Shown here: piece after piece, positions 35,068-43,343 of the stretch
Numbering within the stretch: the stretch's first letter is position 1
Layout: every line of letters begins with the position of its first letter
Origin: Comamonas flocculans
GTDB lineage: Bacteria > Pseudomonadota > Gammaproteobacteria > Burkholderiales > Burkholderiaceae_C
Assembly (NCBI RefSeq): GCF_007954405.1
Contig: NZ_CP042344.1
Location: 2,728,001-2,792,000, forward strand
Direction: 5' to 3'
DNA length: 64,000 bases
Made by a program: the position numbers and the translations under genes
Notes under the pieces: generated by a model
What the model was told of the DNA's origin: nothing
The model's database searches: none
Seen by the model: only the letters and a program-made list of their open reading frames with translations

Positions 35068-36048
35068 TTACTTGATAGCGGCCTCGATTTCCTTGACCAG
35101 GTCGGCGCCGACGTCGGGCGTGAACATGTCCCACACCGGCTGCACCGCGGCGCGCATGCGGGCGTGCTCCTCGGCCGTCACCTCGTTCACCTGGATGCCC
35201 TTGTCGGCCATCATCTTCTGCGCACCGGCTGCCTGGTCACGCGCGACCTGGCGCTGGTAGGCGCGCGCCTCCACGGCGGCGTCCTTGAGGATCTTCTGCT
35301 GGTCGGGCGTGAGCTTGTCCCAGAACTTCTTGGACGCCAGCGGGATGAAGGCGCCGTAGGTGTGCTGGGTGATCGAGAGGTACTTCTGCACCTCGTAGAG
35401 CTTGAGCGCGGCGATCACCGCATTGGGCGTGCCCTGGCCGTCTATGGTCTTGGTTTCCAGCGCCGTATAGAGCTCGGGGACCGCCAGCGGCACCGGGTTG
35501 GCGCCCAGCGCCTTGATGGTTTCCTGGGTGATCCTGGCCTGGATGGAGCGGAACTTCAGCCCCTTGAAGTCTTCCACCTTGGCAATCGGGTGCTTGCTGT
35601 TGGTGGCGTTGAAGAAGCCGTTTTCCCAGTAGGCCAGGCCCACCAGGCCGTGGGCCGGCAGCAGGTCCATGAGCTTCTGCCCGATCGGGCCGTCGAGCAC
35701 CTTCTCGGCCTGTTCGGTGTTGGCGAAGAGGAAGGGGAAGTCCAGCACTTCATAGGGCTTGACCATGCCGGTCAGCGTGGAAGTTTGCGGCACGGTGAAT
35801 TCGATGGTGCCGCCCTGCAGGGCGGAGGTCACCTTGACGTCGTCGCCCAGCGCGCCGCCGTAGTAGGGCTTGATGTCGATTTCGCCGCCGCTCTTGGCCT
35901 TGACCAGTTCGACGAACTTGGCCACGCCCTGGCCCTGGTGGGATTTCTCGGGCAGGGTGACGGCAAACTTGCCCGTCACCGCCGCCAGCGTGGAGCCGGA
36001 AAACGCCGCGGCCAGCAGGCCCAGCAGCAGGGTGGTCTTGAACTTCAT
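35068..36048 (-). CDS. dctP: TRAP transporter substrate-binding protein (DctP family)
   Basis: 326 residues from the ATG at 36048, which has a GGAG site; the longer frame from 36084 lacks one. A signal peptide is clear (MKFKTTLLLGLLAAAFSGST, cleavage near LAA). Then the DctP fold: LPEKSHQGQGVAKFVELVKA, PYYGGALGDDVKVTSALQGG, FRSIQARITQETIKALGANP with the conserved Arg that binds the substrate carboxylate, and LYTALETKTIDGQ. It is a periplasmic receptor delivering an organic acid to DctQM. A dioxygenase next door suggests an aromatic or related carboxylate. Confidence 0.9.
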   Translation of the reverse strand: MKFKTTLLLGLLAAAFSGSTLAAVTGKFAVTLPEKSHQGQGVAKFVELVKAKSGGEIDIKPYYGGALGDDVKVTSALQGGTIEFTVPQTSTLTGMVKPYEVLDFPFLFANTEQAEKVLDGPIGQKLMDLLPAHGLVGLAYWENGFFNATNSKHPIAKVEDFKGLKFRSIQARITQETIKALGANPVPLAVPELYTALETKTIDGQGTPNAVIAALKLYEVQKYLSITQHTYGAFIPLASKKFWDKLTPDQQKILKDAAVEARAYQRQVARDQAAGAQKMMADKGIQVNEVTAEEHARMRAAVQPVWDMFTPDVGADLVKEIEAAIK

Positions 36049-36084
36049 GGGGAATCTCCAGTGGGGTGGTTGAAGAAAGGGCAC

Positions 36085-37362
36085 TCAGCGCCACCATTCG
36101 GCGGGCACCGTGACCAGTGCGGGGAACAGGATAAGCAGCACCAGCAGCGCCGCCAGTGCCAGCAGGAAGGGCAGGATGCCGCGCACCGCCTCGTCCATCG
36201 TCACCTTGCCGACCGAGCTGACCACGTTGAGCACCACGCCCACCGGGGGGGTGATCATGCCGATTGAGCAGTTCATGATGAAGACCACGCCGAAGTACAC
36301 CGGATCGATGTCCGCGGCCTTCACGATGGGCAGGAACACCGGCGTGAAGATCAGCACGATGGGGATGAAGTCCAGCACCATGCCGGCGAAGAAGACCACC
36401 ACCATCATGGCCGCCATCAGGAGCATGGGCGAACCCACCAGCCCTTCGAGCCAGCCGCCCACCTGCCCCGAGATGTCGGTGATGGTGATCATGTAGGAGG
36501 CCACCATGGCCAGCGCCGCCAGCAGCAGCACGACGGAGGTGGTGCGCGCGGTGGAGAGCAGGGCCTCGTAGATGTTGCGCCAGTTCAGCTCGCGGTACAC
36601 CACCAGGCCGACGAAGAGCGCGTAGGCCGCGGCCACCACGGCCGACTCGGTGGGCGTGAAGATGCCGAAGCGCAGGCCGCCGATGATGATCACCGGCATC
36701 ATCAAGGCCCAGCCGCCCTGGCCCAGCAGGCGCAGGCGCCGCCCCAAGGGCACGCGCGCCGTGATCGCGGCGTTCTGGCTGCGCGCCACGAACCACCAGG
36801 CAATCACCAGCACCAGCCCCATGAGCACGCCGGGCACGATGCCCGCGAGGAACAGCCGGGTGATGGACACGTTGGCCGTCACGCCGAAGATGAGAAAGCC
36901 GATGGACGGCGGTATCACCGGCGCGATGATGCCGCTGGCCGCCATCAGGCCGCAGGCGCGTGCGGGGTTGTAGCCGGCCTGGCGCATCATGGGCACGAGG
37001 ATGGCCGCCAGCGCCGCCGTATCGGCTACGGCCGAACCCGAAAGGCTGGCGAGCATGATGCCCGCGCCTATGGCCACGTAGCCCAGGCCGCCGCGCAAGT
37101 GGCCGACGAAGGCGCCGGCCATCTCCACGATGCGCTTGGACAGGCCGCCGGCGTTCATCAGCTCGCCCGCCAGGATGAAGAAGGGCACGGCCATCAGCAC
37201 GAAGTTGTCGGCCCCGGCGATCGCGTTCTGCACCACCACCTGGCTGTCGAACTGGCCGGTGACGAGCATCAGCGCGATGCCCGAGAACATCAGCGCGAAC
37301 GCGATCGGCACCCCCAGCGCGATCAGGGTGAGCAGGGAGATCAGGAAGACGGTGGCGGTCAT
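36085..37362 (-). CDS. dctM: TRAP transporter large permease (DctM family)
   Basis: 425 residues, about 12-13 membrane helices. It starts MTATVFLISLLTLIALGVPI; DctM landmarks include LMAVPFFILAGELMNAGGLS, GSAVADTAALAAILVPMM and ASGIIAPVIPPSIGF. It is the sodium-coupled transport subunit, working with DctQ and DctP. The start overlaps dctQ by 4 bp, and 36 bp separate it from dctP, so the three form one operon in the order Q-M-P. Confidence 0.93.
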   Translation of the reverse strand: MTATVFLISLLTLIALGVPIAFALMFSGIALMLVTGQFDSQVVVQNAIAGADNFVLMAVPFFILAGELMNAGGLSKRIVEMAGAFVGHLRGGLGYVAIGAGIMLASLSGSAVADTAALAAILVPMMRQAGYNPARACGLMAASGIIAPVIPPSIGFLIFGVTANVSITRLFLAGIVPGVLMGLVLVIAWWFVARSQNAAITARVPLGRRLRLLGQGGWALMMPVIIIGGLRFGIFTPTESAVVAAAYALFVGLVVYRELNWRNIYEALLSTARTTSVVLLLAALAMVASYMITITDISGQVGGWLEGLVGSPMLLMAAMMVVVFFAGMVLDFIPIVLIFTPVFLPIVKAADIDPVYFGVVFIMNCSIGMITPPVGVVLNVVSSVGKVTMDEAVRGILPFLLALAALLVLLILFPALVTVPAEWWR

Positions 37363-37940
37363 GCGCGCGGTCCCGTCTGGCCGCCGACCTCGGCTTCGAT
37401 GCGCTCGGAAGCCTGCTCGATGCGGTCGCCCAGGTCGTGCGTCATCTTGTCGAAGTCGCCGCGCAGCGCCCGCACGATGTTGTAGCTGACCGGCACGATC
37501 AGCGCCACGCCGAAGACGATGCCCACGCCGTACAGCCAGGCGTAGGAGATGCCCAGCACCGGGTAGGTGTTGCCCAGGTTGATCACGGTCTGCTTCCAGC
37601 CGCCGACGATGAACACCACGCAGCCGGCCAGGATCAACAGGCCCGAAAAGGTGATGAGTGCGCGGCGCAGGCGCGGCCCCACGCGCCGCTGCAGCGTGTC
37701 GAAGCCGATGTGTATGCGCTGGGCCGAAGCCAGCACCGCCCCGAGAAAGATCAGCCAGACGAAGAGCAGGCGCGAGAGCTCTTCCGATACCGCGATGCCG
37801 GAATTGAAGGCGTAGCGCAGCACCACGTTGCCAAACACCAGGATGCCCATGATGGCAAGACAGGCCACGATGAGCACTTCAAAGGTGTGCGTGATGCGCC
37901 TTGCCCAGGGGTTGGGCGCGTGTTCGGTGTGCAAGGGCAT
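37359..37940 (-). CDS. dctQ: TRAP transporter small permease (DctQ family)
   Basis: 193 residues with four membrane helices. The ITHTFEVLIVACLAIMGILV start, the VSEELSRLLFVWLIFLGAVL segment and HIGFDTLQRR are DctQ hallmarks. The C-terminal ~35 residues are charged and cytoplasmic. It is the first gene of the dctQMP operon, 81 bp after the amidase gene on the same strand. Confidence 0.9.
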   Translation of the reverse strand: MPLHTEHAPNPWARRITHTFEVLIVACLAIMGILVFGNVVLRYAFNSGIAVSEELSRLLFVWLIFLGAVLASAQRIHIGFDTLQRRVGPRLRRALITFSGLLILAGCVVFIVGGWKQTVINLGNTYPVLGISYAWLYGVGIVFGVALIVPVSYNIVRALRGDFDKMTHDLGDRIEQASERIEAEVGGQTGPRA

Positions 37941-38021
37941 GGTCTGCCGGGCTTTCTGAGGGTGGCGGGATTGGATAGGGTTTTATCGAGAAAGTAAAGA
38001 CTGACCTTGCGGCGTCCAAGG

Positions 38022-39425
38022 TTAGTGGCGCGGCGGCTCGGGCCAGGGCGGCAGCGGCGCGCGCAGCCGCTCGAAGGCATGGGCCAGTTGCAGCACGCCC
38101 AGGTCGTCAAAGCGCTGCCCGGCGATCTGCAGGCCTATGGGCAGCCCCGCGCCGTCCACGCCGCAGGCGATCGAGGCGGCGGGCTGCTCCGACATGTTGA
38201 AGGGTACGGTGAAGGCAATGTGCTCCAACGGGCGCAGCGGGTTGTTGGTGGGCGAGGGCAGTTCGGCCGCGAATGCGGTGATGGGCGCCGTGGGCGAGAG
38301 CACGTAGTCCACCTGCGAGCAGGCCCGCACCGTGGCCACGCGCGTGGCATGAAACTGCTGGCTCGCGTGGTAGACGTGCTCGGCGCTGAAGCTGGCCGCG
38401 CTCTCGGCCCAGTCGCGAATGTAGGGCAGCACGCGGGCGCGGCGTCCGGGCCCGAGCTGGCGCAGGTCCATGAGTGAGCGCATGCGCCAGAAGTGGTCCA
38501 TGCCGTCGAGCATCTCGCGCCCGAGCCAGGGCTGCATCGGCACGATGCTGGCACCCGCCTGTTCGAACAGCCGTGCCGCCGCTTCGACGCTGGCGCGCAC
38601 CTGGGCATCGACGGCCAGGCCGCAGCCGGCATCGAGCAGCAGCCCCAGGCGCAGACCGCGAAGGCGCTGCATGCCGCGCGCATGTGCCCCCCAGTCCACC
38701 AGCTGGGGCGGCAGGCCCATGCTGTCGCGCACGTCCGGCTGCGCCAGCACTTGCATCATCAGCGCCGCATCGCCCACGCTGCGCGTGATCGGCCCGGCGC
38801 AGCGCCCGGTGTAGGGTGGGTCGATGGGCACGCGTCCCAGGCTGGGCTTGAAGCCGAACACGCCGCACCAGGCGGCAGGCAGGCGGATGGAGCCGCCGAT
38901 GTCGGTGCCGACGTGCAGCGGCCCGTAGCCGGCGGCGGCCGCGGCGCCCGCGCCGGCGCTGGAGCCGCCCGGCCCCTTGTCCAGGTTCCAGGGGTTGCGC
39001 GCCGTCGCGTGAAAGCTGGAAACGCCCGAAGACAGCATGCCGTAGTCGGGCATGGTGGTCTTGCACAGCAGCACCGCACCGGCTTCGCGCAGACGCTGGG
39101 CTGGAGGTGCGTTCACGGCCGAGGGCTGGAGTTCGCTCGCCGCCGTGCCCAGGGGTGTCGGGTCGCCGCGCGTGGCGATGTTGTCCTTGATGGTTACGGG
39201 CACGCCGTCCAGCGGCCCGCAGGGCGCGCCCCGCAGCCAGCGGGCCTCGCTCGCGCGCGCCTGCTCCAGCGTGCGTTCGGGCTGCAGCAGATAGGCGGCG
39301 TGAAGCTGCGGCTCCCAGATCTCGATGTGGTGCAGCAGCGCGCTGGCCACTTCCAGGGGCGAGAGGCTGCGGCGCCGGTAGGCGTCAAGCAGGGCCTGCG
39401 CGCCCAGTTCGTGCAGCGCGCTCAT
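38022..39425 (-). CDS. Amidase signature family enzyme
   Basis: 467 residues from the ATG at 39425, which overlaps the pth stop (ATGA). The Ser-cisSer-Lys triad is visible: Lys in [11 protein letters not shown], the glycine-rich [10 protein letters not shown] with the cis-Ser, and nucleophile Ser in [12 protein letters not shown]. It hydrolyses a C-N amide bond. The lack of gatC/gatB and the metabolic context argue against GatA. Together with the TRAP operon it may process an imported amide, but the substrate cannot be read from the sequence. Confidence 0.85.
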   Translation of the reverse strand: MSALHELGAQALLDAYRRRSLSPLEVASALLHHIEIWEPQLHAAYLLQPERTLEQARASEARWLRGAPCGPLDGVPVTIKDNIATRGDPTPLGTAASELQPSAVNAPPAQRLREAGAVLLCKTTMPDYGMLSSGVSSFHATARNPWNLDKGPGGSSAGAGAAAAAGYGPLHVGTDIGGSIRLPAAWCGVFGFKPSLGRVPIDPPYTGRCAGPITRSVGDAALMMQVLAQPDVRDSMGLPPQLVDWGAHARGMQRLRGLRLGLLLDAGCGLAVDAQVRASVEAAARLFEQAGASIVPMQPWLGREMLDGMDHFWRMRSLMDLRQLGPGRRARVLPYIRDWAESAASFSAEHVYHASQQFHATRVATVRACSQVDYVLSPTAPITAFAAELPSPTNNPLRPLEHIAFTVPFNMSEQPAASIACGVDGAGLPIGLQIAGQRFDDLGVLQLAHAFERLRAPLPPWPEPPRH

Positions 39426-40000
39426 GGCAGCGCCGCCGTGTTGATGCGCTGGGTGGCCTTGTCCATCTCGCCTGTGACCAGCTGCGCGATGCTGTCCAGG
39501 CCGTGTTCCAGGGCCTTTTCCATCAGCTGTCTGTCGCCCTGGGCGGGGCGGCCCAGCACCCAATGGATGACTTCGGCCTTGACGCCCGGATGCCCTATGC
39601 CTATGCGCAGGCGCCAATAGTCGCTTGCGCCCAGCTGCGCGTGGATGTCGCGCAGGCCGTTGTGCCCGCCATGGCTGCCGCCGTGCTTGAGCCGGATCTG
39701 GCCCGGCGAGAAATCCAGCTCGTCGTGCACGACCAGGATTTCCTGCGGCGCGATCTTGTAGAAGCGCGCCAGCGCGGCCACCGATCTGCCCGAGGCGTTC
39801 ATGAAGGTCTGCGGCTCAAGCAGCCAGATGGCGCGTCCCTGCACGCTGGTGCGCGCCGCCAGGCCGTGCCAGGCGCGCTCGGGCAGCAGGTTCGCGCCCA
39901 GTTGCCGGGCAAGGCGGTCGATGAACCAGAAGCCGACGTTGTGGCGCGTGGCTTCGTACTCGGGCCCGGGGTTGCCCAGCCCGACGAAGAGTCTGATCAT
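39422..40000 (-). CDS. pth: Peptidyl-tRNA hydrolase
   Basis: 192 residues, normal length. [20 protein letters not shown] with the catalytic His in [41 protein letters not shown] with the catalytic Asp, and HNGLRDI are all present. It rescues tRNAs from aborted peptidyl-tRNA. The prs-rplY-pth order is a conserved bacterial arrangement. It overlaps the amidase gene by 4 bp. Confidence 0.96.
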   Translation of the reverse strand: MIRLFVGLGNPGPEYEATRHNVGFWFIDRLARQLGANLLPERAWHGLAARTSVQGRAIWLLEPQTFMNASGRSVAALARFYKIAPQEILVVHDELDFSPGQIRLKHGGSHGGHNGLRDIHAQLGASDYWRLRIGIGHPGVKAEVIHWVLGRPAQGDRQLMEKALEHGLDSIAQLVTGEMDKATQRINTAALP

Positions 40001-40036
40001 GGGGAGCGATTATGCGGACCGCGTGCGGCACCGGCG

Positions 40037-40066
40037 AAAAAAAACGGCCCGCAAGCTGCGGGCCGT
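40037..40066 (-). terminator. Rho-independent terminator after rplY
   Basis: Perfect 10-bp stem ACGGCCCGCA/TGCGGGCCGT with a 3-base loop, and an A8 tract on the plus strand, which is a T-run for the minus-strand transcript. It lies between rplY and pth. Confidence 0.9.
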
Positions 40067-40098
40067 CCCGGTGTGCGTGCGGCGTGTGGCCGCTGCGA

Positions 40099-40722
40099 TC
40101 ACTTCTTGGCGGGGGCCGCTGCTGCCGCAGCGTCGGCCGCGGCCGGCTCTTCCTCGATCACCTCGGGCAGCTTGACCGAGACCAGCGCCGGGTTCTTGTT
40201 GGAGCCGCGCACCACGGCCTTCACGCCCACGGGCAGGCTGATCGATTGCAGACCGGGGATGGTCTTGGAGGTCAGGGCGCTCAGGTCCACCGTGATGTGC
40301 TCGGGCAGTTGCGAAGGCATGCAGATCACGTCCAGCTCATGCAGCAGCGGCGTGACGGTGCAGCCTTCGGTGGCAACGGCGGGCGAAGCCTCGATGCCTT
40401 CGAAGTGCAGCGGCACCTTCATGTGGATGCGGGTCTTCTCGTCCACGCGCTGGAAGTCCACGTGCAGCACCTGTTGCTTGTAGGGGTGGAACTGCACGTC
40501 GCGCAGCAGCACCCTGCTGGTCTGGTCGCCCAGTTCCATGTCCAGGATGGAGGAGTGGAAGGCCTCCTTCTGCAGGGCGTGCCACAGCGCGTTGTGGTCC
40601 AGCTCGATCATTTGCGGCTCGCTGCCCGCGCCATAGACGATGCCGGGCGCGCGGCCCGTGACGCGCAGACGGCGGCTCGCACCCGTACCTTGCGTGTTGC
40701 GCTCAAAAGCGACGAATTTCAT
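40099..40722 (-). CDS. rplY: 50S ribosomal protein L25/general stress protein Ctc
   Basis: 207 residues, the long (Ctc) form with the beta-barrel N-terminal 5S rRNA-binding domain (MKFVAFERNTQGTGASRRLR, GRAPGIVYG) and the C-terminal TL5 domain ending in an Ala/Lys-rich tail. It binds 5S rRNA in the large subunit. It lies downstream of prs, and is followed by a strong terminator. Confidence 0.95.
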   Translation of the reverse strand: MKFVAFERNTQGTGASRRLRVTGRAPGIVYGAGSEPQMIELDHNALWHALQKEAFHSSILDMELGDQTSRVLLRDVQFHPYKQQVLHVDFQRVDEKTRIHMKVPLHFEGIEASPAVATEGCTVTPLLHELDVICMPSQLPEHITVDLSALTSKTIPGLQSISLPVGVKAVVRGSNKNPALVSVKLPEVIEEEPAAADAAAAAAPAKK

Positions 40723-40827
40723 GTGAGAACTCCAGTGTGCGGGCGGCCGCGACCAGCCTGCCCGCCTGTTTGAGAAAAAAGACCCCGTGCACCATGCGAC
40801 GGGGCCCGCGCTGCCATCGGATTGGGT

Positions 40828-41799
40828 TCAGCTGAACTCCGAGAACAGACTCATCACCGACGCTCCGCTGGCGATGCGCTGTATGGTTTCGGCAAACAGC
40901 GGCGCCACGGAGAGCTGGCGAATCTTGGGGCATCCGCGGGCGGCTTCGCTCAGCGGGATGGTGTTGGTGACCACGACTTCGTCGAGTACCTCGCCCTGGG
41001 CGATGCGCTCCAGGGCCGGACCGGAAAAGATCGGGTGGGTGCAGTAGGCATAGACCTGCTTGGCACCGCGCTCCTTGAGGGCGCTGGCTGCCTTCACCAG
41101 AGTGCCGGCAGTGTCGATCATGTCGTCCATGATCACGCAGTTGCGTCCGTCGATGTCGCCGATCACGTTCATCACTTCGGAAACATTGGCCTTGGGACGG
41201 CGCTTGTCGATGATGGCCAGATCGCAGCCGAGTTGCTTGGCCAACGCCCGCGCGCGCACCACGCCGCCGACGTCGGGGCTGACGACGATGAGGTTGTCGT
41301 GCTTTTTCTCGTTCAGATCGCGCAGCAGCACCGGCGAGGCGTAGATGTTGTCCACCGGAATGTCAAAGAAGCCCTGGATCTGGTCGGCATGCAGGTCCAT
41401 GGTCAGCAGGCGGTTCACGCCCACGGCCTGCAGCATGTTGGCCACCACCTTGGCCGAAATCGGCACGCGCGTGGAGCGCGGGCGGCGGTCCTGGCGGGCA
41501 TAGCCGAAGTAGGGGATGACGGCGCTGATGCGCTCGGCCGAGGCGCGCTTGAGCGCATCGACCATGATGAGCAGCTCCATCAGGTTGTCGTTGGTCGGTG
41601 CGCAGGTGGACTGCACGACGAAGATGTCGCGCGCACGCACGTTCTGCTTGATCTCCACGGTGACTTCACCGTCGGAAAAACGCCCGACCTGGATGGATCC
41701 CAGCGAGATGCCCAGGTTTTGCGCTATTTCCGTCGCCAGTACCGGGTTGGCATTGCCCGTGAAAACCATGAAATCGGTGTGATGGGCTTGCATCGGCAT
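40828..41799 (-). CDS. prs: Ribose-phosphate pyrophosphokinase
   Basis: 323 residues from the ATG at 41799 ([17 protein letters not shown]); the next ATG at 41793 is also possible, and the longer frame to 41883 runs into the tRNA. Motifs: [30 protein letters not shown] with the ATP-binding flexible loop region, [27 protein letters not shown], and the PRPP loop [13 protein letters not shown]. It makes PRPP from ribose 5-phosphate and ATP. Confidence 0.96.
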   Translation of the reverse strand: MPMQAHHTDFMVFTGNANPVLATEIAQNLGISLGSIQVGRFSDGEVTVEIKQNVRARDIFVVQSTCAPTNDNLMELLIMVDALKRASAERISAVIPYFGYARQDRRPRSTRVPISAKVVANMLQAVGVNRLLTMDLHADQIQGFFDIPVDNIYASPVLLRDLNEKKHDNLIVVSPDVGGVVRARALAKQLGCDLAIIDKRRPKANVSEVMNVIGDIDGRNCVIMDDMIDTAGTLVKAASALKERGAKQVYAYCTHPIFSGPALERIAQGEVLDEVVVTNTIPLSEAARGCPKIRQLSVAPLFAETIQRIASGASVMSLFSEFS

Positions 41800-41840
41800 G
41801 GAAGAGCGGTCTGACGGAAGATGGCGCAAGGGGCTAGCTG

Positions 41841-41917
41841 TGGCAGGGGAGGAAGGATTCGAACCCTCGCATGCCGGAATCAAAATCCGGTGCCTTGACC
41901 AGCTTGGCTACTCCCCT
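41841..41917 (-). tRNA. tRNA-Gln (UUG)
   Basis: 77-nt cloverleaf on the minus strand: acceptor AGGGGAG/CTCCCCT, anticodon stem CCGGA/TCCGG around loop TTTTGAT giving anticodon TTG, T-arm GAGGGTTCGAATCCTTC, encoded CCA at the 3' end. It sits between ispE and prs, its usual place in betaproteobacteria. Confidence 0.97.
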
Positions 41918-41952
41918 ACACGGGTCGCACGCTCGGGCGTACAACCCTGCAA

Positions 41953-42822
41953 TCATTCATCCCGGACCCACTCGGCCAGTGGATGAAACCCGAGATTCTG
42001 ACACACTTTGATGCTCCAATGCGCGGGTGCGTCTGAAACATCGATGGTGTCCTTCGTCACGGCAAACACGGCACTGCCGGAGCCCGTCATGCGCCCCGAA
42101 AGGCCTCGGCTCGCGAGCCAGTGCAGCGCCTGAGCCACCTCGGGACACAGGCGCTGTGCCACCGGCTGCAGGTCGTTCCTGCCAAACCCGAACGCACTGC
42201 GCGCTTGCTCTGCAACGAAGCCGGCGATTGTAGCAGCCTGCGTGTCGCGTCGCAGCGACGGATCGGAAAAAATGCGTGCCGTCTCCAGCCCTGCCGCGGG
42301 CTTGACGACGACGAAGCGCGTGCCCGCCTGCACCGCTTGTGGCGGCAACGGCGTGAGCGCCTCGCCCACGCCTTCGGCCCAGGCGTTTTGCCCGAGGATG
42401 AAAAACGGCACGTCCGCGCCCAGCGCGAGCGCGATGCGCGCCAGCGTACTGCGCGGCAGGTCCAGCTGCCACAACCGGTTGAGTGCCAGCAGCGTGGTGG
42501 CCGCATCCGAAGAGCCACCGCCCAGCCCGGCCTGCGTCGGCAGGCGCTTTTCCAGCGTGATGTGCGCGCCTTTGGTGCAGCCGCTGGCCTGCTGCAGCGC
42601 ACGCGCGGCGCGCAGGCACAGATCGTCCTCGGGCAGCGCGGTGCTGCCCAGGTCTTCGCGGCTCAGGCGTGCGCTGGCGCGGCACTCGACGTGCAGCAGA
42701 TCGCACCAGTCCAGCAGCATGAAGGCCGACTGCAGCAGGTGGTAGCCGTCGCTGCGCCGGCCGAGCACGTGCAGGAACAGGTTGAGTTTGGCCGGCGCCG
42801 GCAGGTCGTGCAGCGAGCGCAT
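41953..42822 (-). CDS. ispE: 4-diphosphocytidyl-2-C-methyl-D-erythritol kinase
   Basis: 289 residues. GHMP kinase family: PAPAKLNLFLHVLGRRSDGY at the N-terminus with the catalytic Lys, the glycine-rich ATP loop PTQAGLGGGSSDAATTL, catalytic Asp in ALGADVPFFILGQNAW, and GRMTGSGSAVFAV. It phosphorylates CDP-methylerythritol in the MEP isoprenoid pathway. Upstream of tRNA-Gln and prs, and 8 bp after lolB. Confidence 0.96.
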   Translation of the reverse strand: MRSLHDLPAPAKLNLFLHVLGRRSDGYHLLQSAFMLLDWCDLLHVECRASARLSREDLGSTALPEDDLCLRAARALQQASGCTKGAHITLEKRLPTQAGLGGGSSDAATTLLALNRLWQLDLPRSTLARIALALGADVPFFILGQNAWAEGVGEALTPLPPQAVQAGTRFVVVKPAAGLETARIFSDPSLRRDTQAATIAGFVAEQARSAFGFGRNDLQPVAQRLCPEVAQALHWLASRGLSGRMTGSGSAVFAVTKDTIDVSDAPAHWSIKVCQNLGFHPLAEWVRDE

Positions 42823-42830
42823 GGCGCGCC

Positions 42831-43343
42831 TCAGCGCTCGAGCACCACGCGCAGCACCGCGGTGGGCAGCGGCTGCAGGCGCGTGGCGACGATGCGGCCC
42901 GAGTCAAGCGCCGCAAGGTCCGCCTCCCAGCCGCTGGCCTGCGCCTTGCGCCCATGCAGCCAGCCAAAGAGCGCCGCGACGGGAATGCTGGCGCCAGTCA
43001 GCGCCTCTGCCAGCGCTTGCAGCGACGGCGAGCGCTGCTGGCGATTGCCGTCGTCCAGCACCGCCAGGCCCGGTTTCCAGCTCAGCTGTGCGAGCACGTT
43101 GCCCAGCGGGTTGTAGAGCGTGAGCTGTCCCTGCTCGGCGCTGCCCTGCAGCTCGAAGGCGGCGGAAAACGACTGGGCCGGCTGGTCCGGCCCGAGCGCC
43201 TGTACCTGCAGCGCAAGACGCCCGCGCCAGTGCTCGGGTTTGGCCGCGTCGGGGGAGGCGGGCGGCAGGGGCGCGCAGGCGGCCAGCCAGCTTGCGGCGA
43301 GCAGGACCAGGGCTTGGCGCCGCGCCGGCAGGGCAGGCCTCAA
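42831..43343 (-). CDS. lolB: Outer-membrane lipoprotein LolB
   Basis: 170 residues with a lipoprotein signal (ALVLLAASWLAACAPLPPAS, lipobox LAAC). WRGRLALQVQALGPDQPAQS and FSAAFELQGSAEQGQLTLYN match the LolB beta-sheet core, with LFGWLHGRKA near the C-terminus. It receives lipoproteins from LolA and inserts them in the outer membrane. The start overlaps the TPR gene by 4 bp, and ispE follows after 8 bp. Confidence 0.9.
   Translation of the reverse strand: MRPALPARRQALVLLAASWLAACAPLPPASPDAAKPEHWRGRLALQVQALGPDQPAQSFSAAFELQGSAEQGQLTLYNPLGNVLAQLSWKPGLAVLDDGNRQQRSPSLQALAEALTGASIPVAALFGWLHGRKAQASGWEADLAALDSGRIVATRLQPLPTAVLRVVLER

Noticed and set aside
38004..38022. ACCTTG/CAAGGT inverted repeat as an operator or terminator between amidase and dctQ
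   Set aside because: Only 6-bp arms, overlaps the amidase stop codon and has no T-run; too weak to list.
38022..39425. Amidase as GatA of the Asp/Glu-tRNA amidotransferase
   Set aside because: No gatB or gatC nearby and the gene is tied to pth and a TRAP operon; amidase-signature motifs are shared across the whole family, so only the family is claimed.
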